Shown piece by piece: positions 34,655-43,274 of a stretch of 64,000 nt of DNA; the first letter of the stretch is position 1; each line of letters opens with the position of its first letter. Made by a program: the position numbers and the translations under genes. Origin of the DNA: Bacteroidota bacterium (GTDB lineage Bacteria; Bacteroidota; Bacteroidia; Chitinophagales; Chitinophagaceae). Location: NCBI GenBank assembly GCA_023423405.1, contig JAFAFR010000043.1:496001-560000 (forward strand), read 5' to 3'. The notes beneath the pieces are model-generated. The model made no database searches, was not told where the DNA came from, and worked only from the letters and a program-made list of their open reading frames with translations.

Positions 34655-36019
34655 TTACCGTAAGAAAGCGCCGTTCACCTTAGCGCCCTCCAGTTTTATT
34701 TCATAAGGCCATTGCTCGTCGTTTTCGTCCTTACCATCGGTAAGGTGTTCCCAATGCTCTGTGGGGGCGCCACTTACCACCAGCCACAGGTGAGCTGTTT
34801 GTGGTGGCAGCCGGAAAACGAGTGTACCGTTGGATTTGGCGCCGGCCTCACTGTACACGCGGGAACCGTCTTTCAGCACGGCTGCAAAACCATAACGCCA
34901 TCCTGCTTTGCCGGTGTTGATCTTACGAAAGCCCTCTGCTCCGGCAATGCCTTTGAAACGAAGTTTTAGTTTTTTTGCGCCGGCCGCGGGGTCGAGGCGG
35001 ATGGCGTTGTAGCCGTAATTCTGGGGGCAGCGGCCGGCGCTGATACGGTACCAGCCGTTCGCTTGCTGATCCAGCGCCGATTCGTGCTGGTTGGCATAGG
35101 GACTGGCGATGGCGGCGATCCGGGGCAGGTCCCAGGTAACAAAGCGACGGCTGGCGTCAAAAATTTCATTGTTAAAACTGCGCTGGTCGATGCCCGTTAT
35201 TCTTTTGTATGTGGCAACAGGGTCCTCTCCTTTCTGCGCAGAGCGCCAGAGTTTTCCCATGAACTCACGGCCATGCCTAAACGACCAGTATTCCAGCACA
35301 TAGGGTGAGCAGTACTGGTTCTTTTCATGCAGAAACGCATAATGTGTTTGTTGCATGAAATTTTTGAGGTGATAGTTTTCGAAGGTCATCCATGCAGGAT
35401 AGACCTGCCACAGCATGTACTGGGCTGTCATTTCAAAAATGGCCTGCCCGCGACTTCCCTCTGGCGCGCTGGTGAAGCCCCAATGGCCATCGGCCTGGAT
35501 AAAATACTGGAAGGCATGTGCCAGTTCATGGGCCACTGCACCGAAGGGCGCTTTGCTGATACGCCCGGGCGTTACCCATAAAATGCCCACTTTGTTATCG
35601 GCACCGCCGCCAAAGGCCGTGGCGTCCGTGGAATTGGTGACAAACAGCAGTGATTTATAGGTGTCGGAAACTGACCGGCCTTTTTCAATGAATTTCAGGG
35701 AATCGGTATAGAACCCGTAAAAGCGATCGACCTCTTTGAGGATGGCTGCGATGTCGAACTGCTGTTTTGGATCGATGTTAGCAACGGGATTTTGACCGAA
35801 ATCCCGCGCCCAGAAAGCCACCAGATTGGGTGTTTCCACCCGGCGCGTATTGCTGTACAAGCTGGTGTCAGCGGCAAAATTATTTCCCGCCGGAACCTGC
35901 CAGATCTTCGCTGGGATATAGGCCTGCTTGACGCCGGTAGTGGTATCGGACAAGGGGTGCTGCGATCCGGCAGCGGTTGCGAGTCCCAAAAGCGATGCAC
36001 CGAATAAAAAATTGAGCAT
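34655..36019 (-). CDS. secreted HExxH protein (DUF6055-like putative metallopeptidase)
   Basis: 454 residues. It has a short N-terminal signal (LNFLFGASLLGLATAAGS). The middle has the segment TPNLVAFWARDFGQNP and a zinc-protease-like motif AVAHELAHAFQYF (HELAH 164-168) followed by SRGQAIFEMTAQYMLWQ, which could provide the third ligand. The C-terminal 150 residues look like a beta-sandwich. The overall arrangement resembles DUF6055-type proteins of Bacteroidota; peptidase activity is inferred from HExxH only. It is convergent with GH97, 11 bp apart. Confidence 0.7.
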   Translation of the reverse strand: MLNFLFGASLLGLATAAGSQHPLSDTTTGVKQAYIPAKIWQVPAGNNFAADTSLYSNTRRVETPNLVAFWARDFGQNPVANIDPKQQFDIAAILKEVDRFYGFYTDSLKFIEKGRSVSDTYKSLLFVTNSTDATAFGGGADNKVGILWVTPGRISKAPFGAVAHELAHAFQYFIQADGHWGFTSAPEGSRGQAIFEMTAQYMLWQVYPAWMTFENYHLKNFMQQTHYAFLHEKNQYCSPYVLEYWSFRHGREFMGKLWRSAQKGEDPVATYKRITGIDQRSFNNEIFDASRRFVTWDLPRIAAIASPYANQHESALDQQANGWYRISAGRCPQNYGYNAIRLDPAAGAKKLKLRFKGIAGAEGFRKINTGKAGWRYGFAAVLKDGSRVYSEAGAKSNGTLVFRLPPQTAHLWLVVSGAPTEHWEHLTDGKDENDEQWPYEIKLEGAKVNGAFLR

Positions 36020-36324
36020 GAAGAAAATATAGGTGAAAAACGAGCTTTTAAGGGATCAAGGTAGCCGCAGCGCGGCAGTCCTGGTTTATCGGCTTTAGCC
36101 AATGCTGCGCACATTTTAACACCTAACAACCTAACGGGTAGCAACCGGTTCTTACCGGTAACCGGCAATTTCGCCGTTCTACCCGGCAAATATGACCAAA
36201 GCCGCCCCGCCAGGGCCCCAGCCGGAGGCGTACCCGAAAGCTGGTACCGGCAGGCAGCCGTGCATAGGCAGGAATATTATCTATTTCAATGAAATTCAGG
36301 CGAATTATCATACATATAAATACT
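36020..36324. other. intergenic region upstream of the nos genes; no gene seen
   Basis: About 375 bp separate the HExxH gene from the cytochrome c gene. The first 300 bp hold no convincing coding frame. A stretch near 36140-36170 has repeated ACCGGT/ACCGG words (GCAACCGGTTCTTACCGGT) that could fold. The promoter elements are in the last 70 bp and are listed separately. Confidence 0.5.
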
Positions 36325-36373
36325 TTTTATGACTACAGTCATAAAATCGGGCGGTTGGGTGAAAGTAGATTTG
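36325..36373 (+). promoter_or_regulatory. cytochrome c-nosZ promoter with Crp/Fnr-like palindrome
   Basis: A perfect palindrome, TTTTATGACT (36325-36334), AC, AGTCATAAAA (36337-36346), contains the core TATGAC-N4-GTCATA, the size and symmetry of a Crp/Fnr-family site. A -7 element TAGATTTG lies at 36366-36373. If transcription starts about four bases after it, the palindrome centre is near -41.5, the class II activator position. No -33 TTTG is visible. The Crp-family gene at 45001-45588 is a candidate regulator. Confidence 0.68.
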
Positions 36374-36394
36374 TGCTGATCAAATCTTCAGCAA

Positions 36395-36886
36395 ATGATT
36401 AAGAAATTCATTGCCATTTTAAGCATCTCCTCGGCTTTATTGATAGCTGCCTGCGGTGGCGGCAACAGTGAAAACAAATCGTCGGGAGACGCAGCAACCG
36501 ATGCTCCCAAGTCGGCCGCCAGCGACCCCAGCGCCTACGACCCCAACCGCGGGGAGGGTAAATTCGATGCGAGCAACGTGAACCTTGGTCCGCTTGACGC
36601 TGCCATGGCTGCAAAAGGCAAATCCATTGCAGAAACCAAATGTTTCTCCTGCCACAAGACCTCCGATGAAAAACTTGTTGGTCCGGGTTGGAAAGATGTA
36701 ACCACCAGGCGCACCGCCCACTGGATCATGAACTTCATTACCAATCCCGATCCCATGATCGAAAAGGACCCGGAAGTGCAGGCCCAGCTCGAACTCTGTC
36801 TCGTGCGCATGCCCAACCAAAACCTTGCTGAAGGAGAAGCAAGAAGCATCGTAGAATTCATGCGTCAGAACGACGGCGCCAAATAA
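36395..36886 (+). CDS. monohaem cytochrome c lipoprotein of the nos cluster
   Basis: 163 residues. The lipoprotein signal has its lipobox at LLIAAC (C20), followed by a Gly/Ser/Asn linker. One haem c site, CFSCH (C83, C86, H87), is followed by the GPGW segment, and M139 (LVRMPNQ) is the probable axial ligand. It would sit on the periplasmic side and deliver electrons to NosZ, encoded 65 bp downstream. Bacteroidota nos clusters commonly begin with such a cytochrome. Confidence 0.9.
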   Translation: MIKKFIAILSISSALLIAACGGGNSENKSSGDAATDAPKSAASDPSAYDPNRGEGKFDASNVNLGPLDAAMAAKGKSIAETKCFSCHKTSDEKLVGPGWKDVTTRRTAHWIMNFITNPDPMIEKDPEVQAQLELCLVRMPNQNLAEGEARSIVEFMRQNDGAK

Positions 36887-36951
36887 TAAAAAACCTGCAA
36901 CGATTGCAGATCCCCTTCCCTTTTATTCCTTCATCTTTCAAGAATATACCA

Positions 36952-38937
36952 ATGCACAGACAAATACCCGTGGTTATGGCCGCTATGGTCCTGTTGCTTG
37001 CGGCATCCTGTAAACCCAAGGGAGCCAGCAACACCGTAAGTGGCGATGCAGCATCCAAAACTTATGTTGCGCCGGGCAAATACGATGAATTTTACAATTT
37101 TGTATCAGGTGGATTCAGTGGACAGTTAAGCGTATACGGGTTACCGAGCGGCCGCCTGCTGCGTGTGATCCCGGTATTTTCCGTTGACCCCGAGAAAGGC
37201 TGGGGCTATGCCGAAGAAACCAAGCCGATGCTGAACACGTCGCACGGCTTTGTACCCTGGGACGACCTGCACCACGTGGAAATGTCCATGACCGATGGTA
37301 TCGCCGACGGCAAATGGGTTTTTGTGAACGGCAACAATACCCCGCGCCTGGCTCGGATCGACCTGAAAACTTTCCGTACTGCGGAGATCATTGAGCTACC
37401 CAACAGCGCTGGCAACCACAGTTCTCCTTTCGGCACCGAAAACTCTGAATACATTGTTGCAGGCACCCGCTTCAGCGTGCCGACCGATGGTGCGTCCAGC
37501 GACGTGCCCATCGACACCTATAAGGAAAATTTCAAAGGCCATATCAGTTTCGTAAGTGTAGACAAGAATACAGGCGCCATGGATATCGCCTTTCAGTTGA
37601 GAACACCGGGTCTTAATTTCGACCTCGCCCGCGCAGGCAAAGGCAAATCGAACGGCTGGTTCTTCTTCAGTTGCTATAATTCCGAACTGGCCAATACCCT
37701 GCTGGAAGTGAATGCATCGCAGAAAGACAAAGACTTTATCATGGCGGTGAACTGGAAAAAAGCCGAAGAATATGTAAAAGCCGGCAAAGGCAAAAAGCAG
37801 GCCGTGGAATATGCGCACAATACTTATAATGAGGAAACCCATACTGCCACCACAGAAATCAGGAAAGAAGTAACCGTGCTGGATGTGGCCGATTTCCCGG
37901 ACATCGTATATTTCATTCCCTGTCCCAAATCGCCGCACGGCTGCGACGTAGACCCCACCGGCGAATACATTGTAGGCAGCGGAAAACTGGCCGCCCTATT
38001 ACCCGTGTTCAGTTATGACAAGATCCAGAAAGCCATTGCCGACAAAGCTTTCGAGCCCGAAAAATTTGCTGGCATTCCCGTGATCAAATACGAAGCCGCC
38101 CTGTATGGCGAAGTGCAAAAACCGGGACTGGGACCCTTGCACACCGAATTCGACGCCAACGGTAATGCTTATACGTCGTTCTTCGTTTCCTCCGAAGTGG
38201 TGAAATGGAACGTCAAGGACCTGAAAGTGCTCGACAGGCAGCCCACTTATTATTCTGTTGGTCACCTGATGGTGCCGGGTGGCAATACCAAAAAACCTTT
38301 CGGAAAATACCTGGTGGCTTATAACAAGATCACCAAAGATCGGTATCTCCCCACAGGTCCCGAGCTGTCGCAAAGTGCGCAACTCTATGATATCAGCGGC
38401 GATAAGATGCAGCTCATCCTCGACTATCCTACCATTGGCGAGCCGCACTATGCACAGGCCGTTCCGGCAGAGCTCATCAGGGATAAACAATTGAAAATAT
38501 TCGACATCAATGCCAACAAGCATCCTGCCGCAACCAAGGGAGAAGCTTCAGCAAAAGTGACCCGCCAGGGCAACCAGGTGCATGTGTATATCACCGCTAT
38601 CCGCTCGCATTTTGCGCCGGATAATATTGAAGGTGTGCAACTGGGCGATGAAGTGTATTTTCACGTAACCAACCTGGAGCAGGACTGGGACGTTCCCCAT
38701 GGCTTTGGGGTGAAGGGCGCCAACAATGCGGAGCTGCTCATTATGCCGGGTGAAACACTCACCCTGAAATGGGTACCCGACCGCACCGGCATCTTCCCGA
38801 TCTATTGTACCGACTTCTGCTCTGCGTTGCACCAGGAAATGTCGGGTTATGTGCGGGTGTCACCAAAAGGAAGCAATGTGCCGTTGACTTTCAGCCTGGG
38901 CGATAAGAACAAGGCAAAGGAACCGGCTGCCAAATAA
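36952..38937 (+). CDS. nosZ: nitrous-oxide reductase, clade II (Sec-type, lipoprotein)
   Basis: About 661 residues from MHRQIPVVMAAM at 36952; a frame open to 36904 has no signal. A lipoprotein signal ends at LLAASC; there is no twin-arginine motif, which marks clade II. The N-terminal beta-propeller carries the CuZ histidines (DDLHHVEMS near 104, SPHGCDVDPTG, GPLHTEFD, GEPHYAQ). The C-terminal cupredoxin domain carries the CuA site (YCTDFCSALHQEMSGY, cysteines near 618 and 622; DVPHGFGV). It reduces N2O to N2 in the periplasm. A terminator follows directly, while the maturation genes lie further downstream. Confidence 0.97.
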   Translation: MHRQIPVVMAAMVLLLAASCKPKGASNTVSGDAASKTYVAPGKYDEFYNFVSGGFSGQLSVYGLPSGRLLRVIPVFSVDPEKGWGYAEETKPMLNTSHGFVPWDDLHHVEMSMTDGIADGKWVFVNGNNTPRLARIDLKTFRTAEIIELPNSAGNHSSPFGTENSEYIVAGTRFSVPTDGASSDVPIDTYKENFKGHISFVSVDKNTGAMDIAFQLRTPGLNFDLARAGKGKSNGWFFFSCYNSELANTLLEVNASQKDKDFIMAVNWKKAEEYVKAGKGKKQAVEYAHNTYNEETHTATTEIRKEVTVLDVADFPDIVYFIPCPKSPHGCDVDPTGEYIVGSGKLAALLPVFSYDKIQKAIADKAFEPEKFAGIPVIKYEAALYGEVQKPGLGPLHTEFDANGNAYTSFFVSSEVVKWNVKDLKVLDRQPTYYSVGHLMVPGGNTKKPFGKYLVAYNKITKDRYLPTGPELSQSAQLYDISGDKMQLILDYPTIGEPHYAQAVPAELIRDKQLKIFDINANKHPAATKGEASAKVTRQGNQVHVYITAIRSHFAPDNIEGVQLGDEVYFHVTNLEQDWDVPHGFGVKGANNAELLIMPGETLTLKWVPDRTGIFPIYCTDFCSALHQEMSGYVRVSPKGSNVPLTFSLGDKNKAKEPAAK

Positions 38938-38969
38938 ACAGGACATTACGATACGAATGTCGGCGGGAA

Positions 38970-39004
38970 AGGCAGCCTGTAAAAAGCAGGTTGCCTTTTT
39001 TATT
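38970..39004 (+). terminator. intrinsic terminator after nosZ
   Basis: Stem AGGCAGCCTG (38970-38979) and CAGGTTGCCT (38987-38996), 10 bp with one G-U pair, 7-base loop, then a run of T to 39001. It begins 33 bp after the nosZ stop and about 90 bp before the NosL fusion gene, so nosZ and the accessory genes can be expressed at different levels. Confidence 0.88.
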
Positions 39005-39093
39005 CCACCCTGCAGTTTGCCCCGTCTCCCGGTTACCCTGTTCGCCAAAATGCTGACCAGGCCCGGTATTTGTTCCGGATCTAAAATGATTGT

Positions 39094-40146
39094 ATGAAGC
39101 AGAAACTATCACGCCTTTCGAAATTACTCCTTATACTATCGGCCATTGCGTTGCTGGCATCCCTTTTTGTCCCGATCTGGAGCATCTACCTGGATGCACC
39201 GCAATACCCTGAAGGGCTTCGCCTGCAGATATGGGCCAATGCCATTGCGGGGGACGTGGACATTATCAACGGCCTCAACCACTATATCGGTATGAAAACC
39301 CTGCATACCAGCGATTTCATAGAGTTCACGATTCTTCCCTATATCATCGCTGCCTATGCCTTACTGTTTGCAGTATGCGCTTTTATTGGCCGGAAAAAAT
39401 GGTTGTATATCGCTTTTACCGCCTTTGTGCTGTTCGGTATTGTAGCCATGGTCGATTTCTGGAAATGGGAATACAACTATGGCCATAACCTGGACCCCAA
39501 TGCCGCAATCAGGGTGCCTGGAATGGCCTATCAGCCGCCGCTGATCGGGTTTAAGCAACTCCTTAATTTTGGCGCCTATTCCGTTCCCGATATTGGTGGA
39601 TGGCTGTTTGTGGTTGCCGGCGCCCTGTTGCTGCTGGCTGTTTTGAACGAAACCGGCTTTTTGAACCGCTTCCGGAAAAATAAAAAACCGGTGATGCTGC
39701 TGGCCCTGACTGCTGCTACACTCACTTCTTGCGGCAGTTCCGGTCCCCAGCCCATTGTGTTGAACAAAGACGCCTGTGAATTTTGCAAAATGTCTATTTC
39801 AGATGGCCGGTTTGTAGCCGAACTCATCACCACCAAGGGTCGCGCCTATAAGTTTGATGACCTGGGCTGCCTTTTCAGCTACGCAGGATCATTGCCGGCA
39901 GAAAACATCAAAAACCATTACGTTGGCGACTATACGAAGAACAATGCCCTGATGGACGCAAGCACCGCCTGGTATGTTCACCACGAGTCGTTCCGCAGCC
40001 CGATGGCCGGAAATACGGCGGCTTTCCCAAGCCGGGAAGCAGCCGCGGAATATGCGCAAAAAAACCAGGCAACTGTACTGCAATGGACTGAACTGAACAA
40101 TATCAACCACCTGCAGGATGGTTCCAGTCATGAACAGACGCATTAG
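39094..40146 (+). CDS. nosL: membrane protein fused to a C-terminal NosL domain
   Basis: 350 residues. The first 190 residues form about four transmembrane helices with the conserved-looking INGLNHYIGMKTLH and VDFWKWEYNYGHNLDP. After a short basic stretch, a second hydrophobic segment ends at LTSCGSS (C213), resembling the lipobox of a separate NosL. The NosL domain follows with its copper-binding motif DACEFCKM (C228, C231, M233). NosL delivers Cu(I) for CuZ assembly. The gene looks like a fusion of two adjacent nos-cluster genes. nosD starts inside its 3' end. Confidence 0.9.
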   Translation: MKQKLSRLSKLLLILSAIALLASLFVPIWSIYLDAPQYPEGLRLQIWANAIAGDVDIINGLNHYIGMKTLHTSDFIEFTILPYIIAAYALLFAVCAFIGRKKWLYIAFTAFVLFGIVAMVDFWKWEYNYGHNLDPNAAIRVPGMAYQPPLIGFKQLLNFGAYSVPDIGGWLFVVAGALLLLAVLNETGFLNRFRKNKKPVMLLALTAATLTSCGSSGPQPIVLNKDACEFCKMSISDGRFVAELITTKGRAYKFDDLGCLFSYAGSLPAENIKNHYVGDYTKNNALMDASTAWYVHHESFRSPMAGNTAAFPSREAAAEYAQKNQATVLQWTELNNINHLQDGSSHEQTH

Positions 40147-41386
40147 ACTATATACCGGTTTATTTTGCCTCCTGCTGGTTGGCTTGTGTTATTCCGGCAC
40201 TGCCGCAGCATTGTTGCAGGTGGGAAATGGTAAACCCTTTAGCAGCATCCGGTCGGCCATTGCGGCGGCCAGGAACGGGGATACTATTATTGTGCTGAAA
40301 GGCTTGTATAAAGAAGGGAATATAGTGGTCGACAAAGCGCTTTGCCTGATTGGCAAAGATACACCCATCCTGGACGGAGAGCTGAAATACGAGATCCTTT
40401 CCATCAAAAGCGACAATGTAATGGTGAAGGGTTTCCAATTCCAGAACTCGGCCAGGTCGGCGGTGAATGATCCCTGTGCCGTTAAAGTGTATCACGCAAA
40501 TAATATAGTCATTGAAGAAAATATACTGCTCAACAATTATTTCGGCATCTACCTGCAGTATGCTTCGCACTGCCTGGTAAAAAATAACCTGTTGAAAGCT
40601 TCACAGAAAGAAGAATACCAGTCGGGAAATGGTATCCACTGCTGGAAAAGCGATAGTCTTCAAATTATCGGGAACCGCATTTACGGCCATAGGGACGGCA
40701 TCTATTTTGAATTCGTTACGCATTCCCTCATCTGGCGGAATATTTCGCATAATAATCTCCGTTATGGACTTCATTTCATGTTTTCGCACGAGAATGCCTA
40801 TATCACCAACTATTTCAGGAACAACGGAGCCGGCGTTGCCGTGATGTTCACCCGGAAAGTGACCATGCTGAACAATACCTTTGAAGAGAACTGGGGCGAC
40901 GCCGCCTACGGTGTGCTGTTCAAGGAACTATCGGACTGTTACCTGGGTGGGAACCGGTTTGTGCGGAATACCACCGGCGCTTTCTTCGATGGCTGTAACC
41001 GCATAGTGGCAGAGCGCAACAGCTTCAGGGCAAACGGATGGGGAATGCGCATGCAGGCCAACTGCGTGGACAATACCCTGTCGGAGAATAATTTCATAGG
41101 AAATACTTTTGACGTGGCTACCAACGGAACACTGACGCTGAATCATTTCAACGAGAACTATTGGGACAAGTACGAAGGCTATGACCTGAACAAGGACCGG
41201 ATCGGCGACGTCCCTTTTCATCCACTGAGCCTCTATTCGGTGATCGTGGAAAAGAATCCGCCGGCCATGCTTTTGTTCAGGAGTTTCATGATCAACCTGC
41301 TCGATAAGTCGGAAAAAATAATGCCCAGCCTTACCCCTGAAAACTTTGTGGACAAACACCCAAGGATGGCACCCTATAAACTATGA
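40130..41386 (+). CDS. nosD: NosD periplasmic copper-site maturation protein
   Basis: About 418 residues. The start is MNRRIRLYTG at 40130, overlapping the upstream gene by 17 bp. It has a signal peptide (LYTGLFCLLLVGLCYSGTAAA), then a right-handed beta-helix of CASH-type repeats, rich in N and G: SIRSAIAAARNGDTIIVLKG, NNIVIEENILLNNYFGIYLQ, RDGIYFEF, NLRYGLHFMFS and LNHFNENYWDKYEGYDL. NosD works with the NosF-NosY transporter to supply sulfur or copper for the CuZ centre. The stop overlaps the nosF start. Confidence 0.95.
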   Translation: MNRRIRLYTGLFCLLLVGLCYSGTAAALLQVGNGKPFSSIRSAIAAARNGDTIIVLKGLYKEGNIVVDKALCLIGKDTPILDGELKYEILSIKSDNVMVKGFQFQNSARSAVNDPCAVKVYHANNIVIEENILLNNYFGIYLQYASHCLVKNNLLKASQKEEYQSGNGIHCWKSDSLQIIGNRIYGHRDGIYFEFVTHSLIWRNISHNNLRYGLHFMFSHENAYITNYFRNNGAGVAVMFTRKVTMLNNTFEENWGDAAYGVLFKELSDCYLGGNRFVRNTTGAFFDGCNRIVAERNSFRANGWGMRMQANCVDNTLSENNFIGNTFDVATNGTLTLNHFNENYWDKYEGYDLNKDRIGDVPFHPLSLYSVIVEKNPPAMLLFRSFMINLLDKSEKIMPSLTPENFVDKHPRMAPYKL

Positions 41387-42096
41387 TCGTCATTAAGAAC
41401 ATTACCAAACATTTCGGCAGGCTCCGGGCGCTCGACAACCTCGACCTGCAGTTCAACCAGGGAGAATGCATTGCGCTGATCGGCCCCAACGGCTGCGGCA
41501 AAACAACGCTCATCAAATCCATACTGGGCATGGTTTTACCGGATAAGGGAGAGATCTTTTTTGACGGCAGGAGCATCAGCGGCAACAACGAGTACCGGCG
41601 CCAGATCGGCTATATGCCACAGATAGGCCGTTATCCCGAAAACATGACCGTTGGCCAACTGCTGCACATGATCAGGGGCATCCGCAACAGCAATGAGGCA
41701 TTGGATCATGAACTGTACGAACGGTTCGGGATCGGCCGGATGCTGGACAAAAAAATGCGGACCCTCAGCGGCGGCACTACACAAAAAGTAAGCGCAACCC
41801 TTGCCTTCCTCTTCCAGCCCAAAGTGCTGATCCTCGATGAACCTACGGCGGGCCTCGATCCCATTGCAGCGGAAATACTGAAAGCAAAGATCATTGACGC
41901 AAAAAACAGGGGCTGTCTTGTTCTCATTACATCGCACCTGCTGACCGAACTGGAAGGAATGGTAAGCCAGGTTGTTTTCATGCAGGACGGCAGGCTGGTA
42001 CTGCACAAAACCGTACAGGAATTAAAGGCCGCCACCCGGCAGGAAACTATTTCACGGTCCATTGTTCAACTCTTACAAGAAGGAATCGAATGCTGA
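41383..42096 (+). CDS. nosF: NosF ABC transporter ATPase
   Basis: 237 residues, one ATPase domain: Walker A GPNGCGKTTLIKS (34-46), Q-loop YMPQIGRYPENMTVGQLL, signature TLSGGTTQKVSATLAFL, Walker B VLILDEPTAGLDP and H-switch ITSHLLTELEG. The start overlaps nosD (ATGA) and the end overlaps nosY by 7 bp. With NosY and NosD it supports NosZ maturation. Confidence 0.95.
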   Translation: MIVIKNITKHFGRLRALDNLDLQFNQGECIALIGPNGCGKTTLIKSILGMVLPDKGEIFFDGRSISGNNEYRRQIGYMPQIGRYPENMTVGQLLHMIRGIRNSNEALDHELYERFGIGRMLDKKMRTLSGGTTQKVSATLAFLFQPKVLILDEPTAGLDPIAAEILKAKIIDAKNRGCLVLITSHLLTELEGMVSQVVFMQDGRLVLHKTVQELKAATRQETISRSIVQLLQEGIEC

Positions 42097-42857
42097 GGAT
42101 ATTGAAATATGTTGCGCTCGACATCCTGAAGAACAGGATCGTGATCGCCTACGCCGTTATGCTGGCCTTGTTCTCCTGGAGCGCTTTCAGCCTGGAAGAC
42201 AATGCAGCCAAGGGTTTGCTGACCGTTCTTAATATTGTACTCCTTACCGTACCCCTGGTATCCATCCTGTTTTCCACCATTTATGTATACAACAGCAATG
42301 AGTTCATTGAATTGCTGGTAAGCCACCCGGTGAACCGGGGCATGATCTGGAAAGCCCTGTTCACCGGCCTGTCGCTGAGCATGGTGGCTGCCTACCTGGT
42401 TGGCGCAGGGATACCACTTTTGCTGTTTGCCGATGCCGGCACGGCACTCATCATGATAGCAGCCGGCGCATTGCTGTCGGTGATTTTTGTGGCGCTGGCC
42501 TTCCTCAGCAGCGTTCTTACGCGCGATAAGGCCAAAGGCATCGGCATATCCATTATGCTGTGGCTGTATTTCGCGCTGCTGTTCGATGGCCTGGTGTTGT
42601 TCCTGTTTTTCCAGTTCTCCGACTACCCCATTGAAAAGCCGGTGGTTTTGCTCAGCGCGCTGAGCCCGGTGGACCTTTGCCGTATCCTCATCCTGCTGCG
42701 CCTGGACGTATCGGCCATGATGGGATATACAGGCGCCATTTTCAGGCAATTTTTTGGAAGCAGCTGGGGACTGGTGATTTCATTTATGCTGCTGTTGTTG
42801 TGGATTGCCGTGCCCTTCTTTGTTTCGTTGAGAAAATTTAAGAAGAAAGATTTGTAA
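42090..42857 (+). CDS. nosY: NosY ABC transporter permease
   Basis: 255 residues with about six hydrophobic helices. It has the ABC-2 type sequence FIELLVSHPVNRGMIWKALF near 70 and a C-terminal SLRKFKKKDL. Position after nosF and helix pattern identify it as the membrane partner of NosF. It overlaps nosF by 7 bp and is followed after 32 bp by a truncated haemoglobin gene. Confidence 0.94.
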   Translation: MLRILKYVALDILKNRIVIAYAVMLALFSWSAFSLEDNAAKGLLTVLNIVLLTVPLVSILFSTIYVYNSNEFIELLVSHPVNRGMIWKALFTGLSLSMVAAYLVGAGIPLLLFADAGTALIMIAAGALLSVIFVALAFLSSVLTRDKAKGIGISIMLWLYFALLFDGLVLFLFFQFSDYPIEKPVVLLSALSPVDLCRILILLRLDVSAMMGYTGAIFRQFFGSSWGLVISFMLLLLWIAVPFFVSLRKFKKKDL

Positions 42858-42889
42858 CCCCTGCCGGAAGCAGGAAAAAAAGACAGCAC

Positions 42890-43255
42890 ATGAAACCTGA
42901 TATTTCCAACCGGGATGATATAGAGAAGCTGGTTCAGCATTTTTATGAAAAGCTGGAATCCGATGCCGAGATCGGGTATTTTTTCACGGAGATACTGTCT
43001 GCCAGGAAGGATGCACATCTTTCCAGGGTCTGTGATTTTTGGGAGAATGTAATTTTTTATACCGGCGAATACGAAGGCAGCCCGCTTGAGATCCACCGCA
43101 AGATCCACCAGCAGCATCCCACCAACCAGGCTCATTTCAATCGCTGGCTGCAGTTGTTCGACGAAACGGTGAACAGCCTGTTTGAAGGGCCCAATGCGGA
43201 AAAAACAAAAAACCATTCCCGCGCCATTGCGGTGGTGATGTTACAGAATATCTGA
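42890..43255 (+). CDS. group III truncated haemoglobin (copy 2)
   Basis: 121 residues, a paralogue of the globin at 32141-32536: DIEKLVQHFYEKLESDAEIG, LSRVCDFWENVIF, then SPLEIHRKIHQQHPTN and HFNRWLQLFDETV. Its location behind nosY suggests protection of the N2O-reducing system from NO or O2. The spacing on both sides is short, so it probably belongs to the nosL-nosD-nosF-nosY transcript. The ligand preference is unknown. Confidence 0.88.
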   Translation: MKPDISNRDDIEKLVQHFYEKLESDAEIGYFFTEILSARKDAHLSRVCDFWENVIFYTGEYEGSPLEIHRKIHQQHPTNQAHFNRWLQLFDETVNSLFEGPNAEKTKNHSRAIAVVMLQNI

Positions 43256-43274
43256 ACTTTTCTGAACCAGGACC

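Noticed and set aside
36123..36311. A 62-codon minus-strand frame in the gap before the nos genes
   Set aside because: No start context, signal or recognisable sequence; composition is like the surrounding non-coding DNA.
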